Shown piece after piece: positions 31,812 to 37,885 of a stretch of DNA of 37,885 nucleotides. The notes below the pieces were generated by a model. It saw nothing but the letters and a program-made list of their open reading frames with translations, searched no databases and was not told the origin of the DNA. Made by a program: the position numbers and the translations under genes. Every line of letters begins with the position of its first letter. Positions within the stretch are counted from its first letter, which is position 1. The stretch comes from Pullilachnospira_A gallistercoris (GTDB taxonomy: Bacteria > Bacillota > Clostridia > Lachnospirales > Lachnospiraceae). The stretch covers positions 1-37,885 of the forward strand of contig DVHM01000146.1 of the NCBI GenBank assembly GCA_018712125.1, given 5' to 3'.

Positions 31812-32255
31812 ATGGCAGATAAGACTACCTATTTTGTTTTGAAAGAGAAGGCGGTGCCGGAGGTGCTGCTGAAAGTGGTGGAGGCAAAGAGACTTCTGGA
31901 TTCCGGGAAATGCGCTTCCGTGCAGGAGGCCGTGGATGCAACCGGAATCAGCCGAAGTTCCTTTTACAAATATAAAGATGACATTTTTCCGTTTCACGAC
32001 AACAGCAAAGGGCGTACCATCACGATGGTCATCCAGCTGGACGACGAGCCGGGGCTTCTGTCCCTGGTGTTGAAGACGGTGGCGGAGTACCGGGCCAACA
32101 TTCTGACTATACATCAGAGTATTCCGGTCAATGGCATTGCCTCGCTGACACTGAGTGTGGATGTGCTTCCCCAGACGGGCGATATCTCGGAGATGACGGG
32201 TGTGATCGAGGAGACGCCGGGGATTCACTATGTGAAAATTTTAGCCAGGGAGTAA
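31812..32255 (+). CDS. ACT domain protein, PheB family (UPF0735)
   Basis: A 147-residue protein, the same length as B. subtilis PheB. The N-terminal half contains a helix-turn-helix-like segment (ASVQEAVDATGISRSSFYKYKDD), and the C-terminal half is an ACT domain (TMVIQLDDEPGLLSLVLKTV, ILTIHQSIPVNGIASLTLSVD) that would bind an amino acid. The family is often encoded beside hom or pheA and its function is unproven; an amino-acid-responsive regulator is plausible. I chose ATG 31812 after GGAGGA; a longer in-frame reading from 31743 starts inside the leader hairpin. hom begins 9 bases after the stop. Confidence 0.9.
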   Translation: MADKTTYFVLKEKAVPEVLLKVVEAKRLLDSGKCASVQEAVDATGISRSSFYKYKDDIFPFHDNSKGRTITMVIQLDDEPGLLSLVLKTVAEYRANILTIHQSIPVNGIASLTLSVDVLPQTGDISEMTGVIEETPGIHYVKILARE

Positions 32256-32263
32256 GAAAGACG

Positions 32264-33460
32264 ATGAAAGTAGCAATTATGGGATACGGAACCATCGGTT
32301 CCGGTGTGGCGGAAGTTTTGGAAGTCAACAGAGACGTGATCGCGAAGCGGTGTCAGGAGCCGCTGGAGTTGAAGTATGTGCTGGATCTGAGGGATTTTGC
32401 GGGAGATCCCATCGCCGACAAGGTGGTCCACGACTACAAGGTTATCGCGGAGGACCCGGAGGTGGCGATTGTGGTGGAGACCATGGGCGGCGTGGAGCCG
32501 GCCTACACCTTTGTGAAGGCGATGCTGGAAAAGGGCAAGCATGTGGCTACATCCAACAAAGCGCTGGTTGCGGACCGCGGGGCGGAACTGATCGAGATTG
32601 CCAGAGCGCACAAGGTCAATTTCCTCTTCGGCGCTTCGGTGGGAGGCGGAATTCCGATCATCCGTCCGCTGCAGTCCTGCCTGACCGGCGACGTGATCGA
32701 GCGGATTACCGGAATCATCAACGGAACCACCAACTACATGATGACGAAGATGACCCGGGAGGGTTCGGATTTTGACGAGGTGCTCGCGGACGCCCAGGAC
32801 AAGGGCTACGCGGAGAAGGATCCCACGGCGGACATCGAGGGTTACGACGCCTGCCGGAAGATCGCGATCCTGACTTCCCTGGTATGCGGAAAGCAGGTGG
32901 ATTACCAGGATATCCCCACCGAAGGAATCTCCCATATCACGGCCACGGACATCCGCTATGCCAACGCCATGGGAAGAGCCATCAAGCTTCTGGCGGACAG
33001 CAAAATGAGCGGGGATACCTACTCGGTGCGTGTGGCGCCGTTCCTGCTTCTGCCGGATCATCCGCTGTACCATGTGGACGGCGTATTCAACGCGATTTTC
33101 GTCCATGGCAACATGCTGGGAGACGGTATGTTCTACGGCAGCGGCGCGGGCAAACTTCCCACGGCCAGCGCTGTGGTGGCGGATATGGTGGATATGGCAA
33201 AGCATATCGACAAGAATATTTACCTGCGCTGGGATAAGGAGAAGATGATCCTGGCGGATCCCATGGAGCAGCGGTACCGCTACTTCGTCCGGGCGGAGGA
33301 TGACATGGACGCGGTGAAGGCGGCCTTCGGAGAAGTGGAGGTTGTGGACGCCGGCGTGTCCGGGGAGAACGGTTTTGTGACCGGCGAGATGAGTGAGCGG
33401 GAATACCGGCAGCGCGCGGGCAAACTCAGCGGTGTGCTGCAGATGATCCGCATGGCGTAA
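32264..33460 (+). CDS. hom: Homoserine dehydrogenase
   Basis: A 398-residue NAD(P)-dependent enzyme that reduces aspartate semialdehyde to homoserine, the branch point to threonine and methionine. The dinucleotide loop is MGYGTIGSGVAEVL, the catalytic part has VATSNKALVADRGAEL, FLFGASVGGGIPIIRPL, IINGTTNYMMTKM and the family signature region DPTADIEGYDACRKIAIL. The C-terminal 60-70 residues (RYFVRAEDDMDAVKAAFG) are a shortened or degenerate ACT domain compared with the usual full regulatory domain. Feedback control may therefore be altered, perhaps with help from the ACT protein encoded just upstream; this is inference. Confidence 0.95.
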   Translation: MKVAIMGYGTIGSGVAEVLEVNRDVIAKRCQEPLELKYVLDLRDFAGDPIADKVVHDYKVIAEDPEVAIVVETMGGVEPAYTFVKAMLEKGKHVATSNKALVADRGAELIEIARAHKVNFLFGASVGGGIPIIRPLQSCLTGDVIERITGIINGTTNYMMTKMTREGSDFDEVLADAQDKGYAEKDPTADIEGYDACRKIAILTSLVCGKQVDYQDIPTEGISHITATDIRYANAMGRAIKLLADSKMSGDTYSVRVAPFLLLPDHPLYHVDGVFNAIFVHGNMLGDGMFYGSGAGKLPTASAVVADMVDMAKHIDKNIYLRWDKEKMILADPMEQRYRYFVRAEDDMDAVKAAFGEVEVVDAGVSGENGFVTGEMSEREYRQRAGKLSGVLQMIRMA

Positions 33461-33472
33461 GGAGTGAGCGAG

Positions 33473-34675
33473 ATGAAATATGTGGTAGTTTTGGGAGACG
33501 GCATGGCAGACCAGCCCATCGAGGAGCTGGGAGGAAAGACGCCTCTGGAGTACGCGAAGACGCCGATGATGGACGAGCTGGCAAAGGTCAGTGAGATCGG
33601 CATGGTGCACACGGTTCCCGACGGCATGAGCCCGGGAAGCGACACGGCAAATCTGTCGGTGCTGGGCTATGATCCGAAGATCTATTACTCGGGAAGGTCG
33701 CCTCTGGAGGCGCTGAGTATCGGCGTCCCCATGAAGTCCACGGACGTGGCGATCCGCTGTAACCTGGTAACCCTCTCCGAGGAGGAGGATTCCTATGAAA
33801 AGCGCAGGATCATCGATCACAGTTCCGGGGAGATTTCCACCGAGGACGCGGCGGTGCTGCTGGATGCCGTGAAGGAGGGCCTGCAGCGGGAGGGATACAC
33901 CTTCTATGTGGGCACCAGTTACCGTCATCTGCTGATCGTGGACCAGGGCACGGTCATGCCCCTGACCCAGCCCCACGATATTCTGGGACAGGTCATCGGG
34001 GACAAGCTGCCGAAGGATCCCGTGCTGCGGGAGATGATGGAGAAGAGCTACGACATTCTGGTCAACCATCCCATCAACGTTGAGCGGAAAAAACAGGGGA
34101 AGAACCCGGCCAACTCCTGCTGGTTCTGGGGCGCGGGCACCCGGCCTTCGCTGATGTCCTTCGCCGAGAAGAACCACAAGGAGGGGGCTATGATCTCCGC
34201 GGTGGATCTTTTGAAGGGCATTGCCGTGGGAACCGGCATGAAGGTCATCGCCGTGGAGGGGGCCAACGGAGGCCTTGATACCAACTATGAGGGCAAGGCC
34301 GAGGCCGCGGTAAAGGCGCTGACGGAGGACGGCTGTGATTTCGTCTATGTTCACGTGGAGGCTCCCGACGAGATGGGCCACCAGGGAAGCGTGGAGCGGA
34401 AGGTGCAGGCCATTGAAAATCTGGATCAGCGGGTTATCCGTCCGCTGGTGCAGGGGCTGAACGACGCCGACTGTGATTTCCGGATGCTGTTGCTGCCGGA
34501 TCATCCCACGCCGATCTGCATCCGCACCCACACTGGAGACAGCGTGCCCTACATGCTCTACGACAGCACGAGCCCCCAGTCTCACAGCTGGGCATATAAT
34601 GAGAGAGAGGGAGCCGCTTCCGGCATCTATGTGCCGGAGGGGCATCATCTGATAGATAAGCTTTTTGAAAAATAG
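33473..34675 (+). CDS. ApgM-family protein, proposed homoserine kinase
   Basis: A 400-residue alkaline-phosphatase-superfamily protein of the 2,3-bisphosphoglycerate-independent phosphoglycerate mutase (archaeal ApgM) type. Metal-site motifs are VVVLGDGMADQP, the nucleophile-region serine in SPGSDTANLSVLGYDP, HVEAPDEMGHQG and LLPDHPTPICIRTHTGD. A subfamily of these proteins beside hom has been annotated as a proposed homoserine kinase (TIGR02535). The position between hom and lysC, with no GHMP-type thrB in view, supports that role here; glycolytic mutase activity is the alternative. ATG 33473 follows GGAG with an 8-base gap. Confidence 0.85.
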   Translation: MKYVVVLGDGMADQPIEELGGKTPLEYAKTPMMDELAKVSEIGMVHTVPDGMSPGSDTANLSVLGYDPKIYYSGRSPLEALSIGVPMKSTDVAIRCNLVTLSEEEDSYEKRRIIDHSSGEISTEDAAVLLDAVKEGLQREGYTFYVGTSYRHLLIVDQGTVMPLTQPHDILGQVIGDKLPKDPVLREMMEKSYDILVNHPINVERKKQGKNPANSCWFWGAGTRPSLMSFAEKNHKEGAMISAVDLLKGIAVGTGMKVIAVEGANGGLDTNYEGKAEAAVKALTEDGCDFVYVHVEAPDEMGHQGSVERKVQAIENLDQRVIRPLVQGLNDADCDFRMLLLPDHPTPICIRTHTGDSVPYMLYDSTSPQSHSWAYNEREGAASGIYVPEGHHLIDKLFEK

Positions 34676-34684
34676 GAGGAAGTT

Positions 34685-35890
34685 ATGCTGGTAGTAAAGA
34701 AGTTCGGCGGAAGTTCCGTTGCGGACAAGGAGAGAATCTTCAATGTGGCAAAGCGCTGTATCGAGGATTACAAGAAGGGAAACCAGGTGGTGGTAGTGCT
34801 CTCCGCCATGGGTAAGACCACAGACGGGCTGATCGCCCAGGCGGCGGACATCAATCCCAACGCTCCGAAGCGGGAGCTGGATATGCTGCTTTCCACAGGC
34901 GAGCAGGTTTCCGTGGCCCTGATGGCGATGGCGATGGCCTCTCTGGGCGTTCCGGCCATTTCCCTGAATGCCTTTCAGGTGGCAATGCACACCACGGCGA
35001 CTTACGGAAACGCCAGATTCAAGAGAATCGATACCGAGCGGATCCGCAATGAGCTGGACGCGGGCAAGATTGTCATTGTGACCGGTTTCCAGGGCGTGAA
35101 TAAATTTGACGATGTGACCACCCTCGGACGTGGCGGTTCCGACACCACGGCGGTGGCTCTGGCGGCGGCTCTGCGGGCGGACGCCTGTGAGATTTACACG
35201 GATGTGGAGGGTGTGTACACCGCCGATCCGCGGATCGTTCCCAACGCCAAGAAGATGAAGGAAATTTCCTATGATGAGATGCTGGAGCTGGCTACTCTGG
35301 GCGCCAAGGTGCTTCACAACCGTTCCGTGGAGCTGGCAAAGAAATACGGGGTAACGCTGGTGGTACGTTCCAGCCTGAATAACGCAGAAGGTACAGTTGT
35401 TAAGGAGGATGCAGAAGTGGAGAGAATGCTTGTTAGTGGAGTCGCTGTGGATAAGAACGCAGCCAGAATCGCAATTATCGGCCTGAAGGATGAGCCGGGA
35501 ATCGCCTTCAAGGTCTTTGACCTTCTGGCAAAACACAACATCAACGTGGACGTGATCCTGCAGTCCATCGGACGTGACGGAAGCAAGGATATCTCCTTTA
35601 CCGTTTCCAGAGACAACGCGAAGGAGGCGGTTGAGGTGCTGACAGAGAATCAGAAGAAGCTGACGATCCAGAAGATCGAGCTGGATGACACCGTGGCGAA
35701 GGTATCGGTGGTCGGCGCCGGCATGCAGACCAACGCGGGCGTTGCGGCCGGAATGTTCGAGGCTCTCTACAAGGCGGGCGTCAATATCCGCATGATCGCC
35801 ACCTCCGAGATCCGCATTACCGTGCTGATCGATGAGGCGGATGTGGATAAGGCTATGCGGGCTGCCCACGACCAGTTTATCGAGGACTGA
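34685..35890 (+). CDS. lysC: Aspartate kinase
   Basis: A 401-residue aspartokinase, the first enzyme of the lysine, threonine and methionine pathway. The N-terminal kinase domain has VKKFGGSSVADKERI, LLSTGEQVSVALMAMA and GRGGSDTTAVALAAAL with EIYTDVEGVYTADPRIVPNAKK. Two ACT domains follow from about residue 255 (IAIIGLKDEPGIAFKVFDLLA; KVSVVGAGMQTNAGVAAGMFEAL), which bind feedback inhibitors. AGGAGG precedes the ATG. A second, in-frame translation start lies at codon 245 (listed separately), so the gene may give alpha and beta subunits as in B. subtilis aspartokinase II. A strong terminator follows, closing the operon. Confidence 0.96.
   Translation: MLVVKKFGGSSVADKERIFNVAKRCIEDYKKGNQVVVVLSAMGKTTDGLIAQAADINPNAPKRELDMLLSTGEQVSVALMAMAMASLGVPAISLNAFQVAMHTTATYGNARFKRIDTERIRNELDAGKIVIVTGFQGVNKFDDVTTLGRGGSDTTAVALAAALRADACEIYTDVEGVYTADPRIVPNAKKMKEISYDEMLELATLGAKVLHNRSVELAKKYGVTLVVRSSLNNAEGTVVKEDAEVERMLVSGVAVDKNAARIAIIGLKDEPGIAFKVFDLLAKHNINVDVILQSIGRDGSKDISFTVSRDNAKEAVEVLTENQKKLTIQKIELDDTVAKVSVVGAGMQTNAGVAAGMFEALYKAGVNIRMIATSEIRITVLIDEADVDKAMRAAHDQFIED
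35403..35419 (+). promoter_or_regulatory. Internal ribosome site and GTG start for an aspartokinase beta subunit
   Basis: A perfect AGGAGG (35403-35408) stands 8 bases before an in-frame GTG (35417-35419), codon 245 of lysC. Translation from here would give a 157-residue protein covering both ACT domains. B. subtilis LysC (408 residues) makes its 163-residue beta subunit from an internal start at about codon 246, the same place. The motif is seen; use is inferred. Confidence 0.6.
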
Positions 35891-35912
35891 TAAAGGAAAA
35901 GAATGTCATGTG

Positions 35913-35957
35913 AAAAGAGCGCAGATGGTGTAGATGCCGTCGGCGCTCTTTTTTTTT
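35913..35957 (+). terminator. Rho-independent terminator after lysC
   Basis: AAAAGAGCGC (35913-35922) pairs with GCGCTCTTTT (35943-35952), and inner GATGG/CCGTC adds pairs; a run of nine T's follows the stem. Confidence 0.92.
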
Positions 35958-35980
35958 GAGGAGTTTTACCGGATTATTTA

Positions 35981-36009
35981 TTGTATCTTTACCGAAAAGA
36001 GAGTAGTAT
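35981..36009 (+). promoter_or_regulatory. Possible promoter of the MFS transporter gene
   Basis: TTGTAT (35981-35986) and TAGTAT (36004-36009) with a 17-base spacer, between the lysC terminator and the next gene. Both boxes are imperfect, so this is a weak call. Confidence 0.5.
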
Positions 36010-36032
36010 GAAGGTATAAAGGAGGCGTTTTT

Positions 36033-37448
36033 ATGGGAGACAGAAAAAAGAAGTATGGACAGATGGGAGCGGCGCGGTTCTGGTTTGTCATCTGGGGTAT
36101 GGGGCTGGCGGGCCAGATCTGCTGGAACATTGAGAATCAGTGGTTCAACACCTTCGTCTACGCGAAGATTTCCGGGGACGTCAACATTGTGACCAGTATG
36201 GTCATGGTCAGCGCGCTGGTCACGACGATTTCCACCTTTTTCTTCGGGACATTGTCCGATCGGAGCGGAAAGCGGAAACGTCTCATTTCCACCGGCTATA
36301 TCATCTGGGGAATTACCACGATTCTCTTCGGCATGACTGAGTATGCCAGGGACAGCGGTATCGGCGTGCTGGTGGCATTGTCGGGATTTCTGGTGGTGCT
36401 CACGGACGCGGTGATGAGCTTTTTCGGATCCATGGGAAATGACTGCGGTTTCAATGCCTGGGTCAACGACTACACTGACAATACCAACAGCGGTCAGGTG
36501 GGCGCTGCGCTGGCGGTGCTCCCGGTGCTGGGGACGGTGCTTGGCACTGTGGTGGGCGGTAGCCTGGTAAATATCGGCAATCCCACAGTGGGGACCGATC
36601 ACTATGATCCCTCCCAGGACAACTATCAGCTTCTGTTCTGGGCCATGGGAATTTTCGTGATTGCCATGGGTGTGCTCTCCATCGCTCTGATGAAGGATGC
36701 TCCAACCTTAAAGCCCAACCGGCAGGGAACCTTTTCCCAGCAGTTTTTGTCGGTTTTCCAGTTCCGGAAGCTGAAGGAGAATCCGAACATCAAAGAGCTC
36801 CTGCTGGCCTGTCTGGTGGTCTGCTTCTTTTTCATCCCCTTCAATTTCTATTTTGTACATATGGGGAACTGGCTGATCTATGACATCGGATTTACCACGG
36901 GAGATATGGGGCTGGTGGAGGGCGTTTCCCTTCTGCTGGCATCTCTGATGACGATTCCCTTCGCCAAGCTGGTCAACGGGGAGAAGATTCCGCTGGTGGT
37001 GCTGATCGCGGTGCTGACCAATGCCCTGGGGCTTTTTCTCACGTTCCTGTGCATCAAATCCCCGGAGGACGTGAATGCGGCGGCGCTGTTTTCCGCAAAA
37101 AATCTGCCGGTATTCCTCTGTGTTTTCCTGATTGGAACCGGGTATGTGCTGATCATGCAGACCGGAATGATCTGGGTGCGAGGTCTGTTTCCCGAGGAGA
37201 GCAGAGGACAGCTGGAGGGGCTGCGGGTTACCTTTTTCACGCTGATCCCCATGCTGATCGGTACTTCCGTGGGAAATGTGATCATCAAGAATACGCCCCA
37301 GACGGATATCAAATATGATGCCTACCATCACGTGATCGACGTGCCCCAGGAGAATCTTTTCCTGATTGCCGGCATTCTGGTGCTGATCACGCTGATCCCG
37401 CTGTACTTTGCGTCGAAAGCCTATCGGAAGCGGGTCGGGGCCAGATAA
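36033..37448 (+). CDS. MFS transporter
   Basis: A 471-residue polytopic membrane protein of the major facilitator superfamily with about twelve hydrophobic segments. The loop between helices 2 and 3 has the MFS pattern GTLSDRSGKRKRLI. N-terminal helices (FWFVIWGMGLAGQICWNIEN) and the Asn-rich segment NAWVNDYTDNTNSG resemble sugar or glycoside cation symporters. No substrate can be named. ATG 36033 follows AGGAGGCG. The downstream DUF2804 gene starts 69 bases after the stop and may be in the same transcript. Confidence 0.9.
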   Translation: MGDRKKKYGQMGAARFWFVIWGMGLAGQICWNIENQWFNTFVYAKISGDVNIVTSMVMVSALVTTISTFFFGTLSDRSGKRKRLISTGYIIWGITTILFGMTEYARDSGIGVLVALSGFLVVLTDAVMSFFGSMGNDCGFNAWVNDYTDNTNSGQVGAALAVLPVLGTVLGTVVGGSLVNIGNPTVGTDHYDPSQDNYQLLFWAMGIFVIAMGVLSIALMKDAPTLKPNRQGTFSQQFLSVFQFRKLKENPNIKELLLACLVVCFFFIPFNFYFVHMGNWLIYDIGFTTGDMGLVEGVSLLLASLMTIPFAKLVNGEKIPLVVLIAVLTNALGLFLTFLCIKSPEDVNAAALFSAKNLPVFLCVFLIGTGYVLIMQTGMIWVRGLFPEESRGQLEGLRVTFFTLIPMLIGTSVGNVIIKNTPQTDIKYDAYHHVIDVPQENLFLIAGILVLITLIPLYFASKAYRKRVGAR

Positions 37449-37517
37449 GACCGATGCGGCATATTGGAGTTGGAGTGTTGCGCAGCCCAGGGCGTCATGC
37501 GACAGAAAGGAGACGGT

Positions 37518-37885
37518 ATGGAGCGGGAGATCAAAAAGAAAGCGCCGCTGCTGGACGGCAGGGGCAGACTGCGTCGGGCGGGATATGCGAAGCGGATGCA
37601 GTTTATCTATAACAGGGACCGTGTGCGAAGTTTCCCGCTGCGGCTGAAAGAGTGGGATTTCTATCAGATTCAGAAGGGGAATATGGTGCTGCAGATGACC
37701 ATCGGGCACGTGTCCTATATGTGTTCGGTTTCCGCCACGTTGATGGATCTGGATACCGGGGAAAAGTACGAGTCCGGGATTATGAGGCCGCTGTTTGTCC
37801 CGCAGATGGAGACGGACCCGGAAGGGATGAGCCATTTACAATATCGCCAGAAGGATTTTTCCATGTCTTTTCTTGTGAAAAGAGA
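37518..37885 (+). CDS. DUF2804 family protein, N-terminal part (3' truncated by window)
   Basis: The frame is open from ATG 37518 to the window edge (122 complete codons) and is preceded by AAGGAGA. The N-terminus APLLDGRGRLRRAGYAKRM with YNRDRVRSFPLRLKEWDFYQI matches the start of the DUF2804 family, whose function is unknown. It follows an MFS transporter gene. About two thirds of the protein is probably missing. Confidence 0.8.
   Translation, partial: MEREIKKKAPLLDGRGRLRRAGYAKRMQFIYNRDRVRSFPLRLKEWDFYQIQKGNMVLQMTIGHVSYMCSVSATLMDLDTGEKYESGIMRPLFVPQMETDPEGMSHLQYRQKDFSMSFLVKR

Noticed and set aside
32228..35869. A 1213-codon open frame on the minus strand across hom, the ApgM-like gene and lysC
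   Set aside because: It lies antisense to three well-matched genes, is rich in His/Leu/Arg/Gln as expected from codon bias of the + strand, and has no recognisable domain or ribosome site.

Overview
The window looks like chromosomal DNA from a GC-rich member of the Bacillota, most likely a Lachnospiraceae-type Clostridium relative. The support is the gene set and order (hprK, murB, rapZ, whiA and an HPr-like gene in one cluster), a type III glutamine synthetase, a bacterial acyl-ACP thioesterase, a PheB-type ACT protein beside hom, strong AGGAGG-type ribosome binding sites and many Rho-independent terminators. The genus cannot be set from this sequence. Nearly all genes lie on the + strand; the only clear minus-strand gene is a class A penicillin-binding protein. 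I see no prophage, transposase gene, CRISPR array or plasmid function.

Layout. 1-935: the end of an amino-acid ABC transporter (permease tail and ATPase). 1072-5146: ftsH behind a good promoter, then uvrC. 5206-11581: a carbon-regulation and envelope cluster (hprK, an M18 aminopeptidase, murB, rapZ, whiA, a Crh-like HPr without the catalytic histidine, a diacylglycerol-kinase-family gene). 11574-14765: fba and glnN, each followed by a terminator. 14807-17536 (minus): PBP1A-like gene, divergent from an IMPACT/YigZ gene across a symmetric promoter region. 18306-18470: a tRNA-Gln(CTG) unit with its own promoter and terminator. 18541-21461: acyl-ACP thioesterase, CvfB, RidA and a thioredoxin-reductase-like gene. 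21439-22874: a secreted NlpC/P60 wall hydrolase with a textbook WalR box. 22875-23222: an AT-rich gap with a cluster of DnaA boxes. 23223-24929: a WecG/TagA-family glycosyltransferase and a YitT-type membrane protein. 25029-29105: a CdaR/PucR-type regulator, ftsE, ftsX and a CtpA protease. 29106-30559: a long imperfect hairpin, then prfB, which needs a programmed +1 frameshift. 30564-31511: an esterase-like hydrolase. 31626-35957: an aspartate-family operon (PheB-like ACT protein, hom, an ApgM-like proposed homoserine kinase, lysC). 36033-end: an MFS transporter and the start of a DUF2804 gene.

How the genes fit together. Two themes recur: cell-wall growth (murB, rapZ, whiA, PBP1A, NlpC/P60 hydrolase, ftsEX, ctpA, glycosyltransferase) and central metabolism with its control (hprK with a Crh-like target, fba, glnN, aspartate pathway). 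No new multi-gene system is evident. The most interesting signals are small: a prfB frameshift site that uses TAA and a shortened Shine-Dalgarno-like element, a DnaA-box cluster away from dnaA, an HPr with Glu where His15 should be, an internal start inside lysC that matches the B. subtilis beta-subunit arrangement, a WalR box before a wall hydrolase, and a 158-bp hairpin element upstream of prfB.
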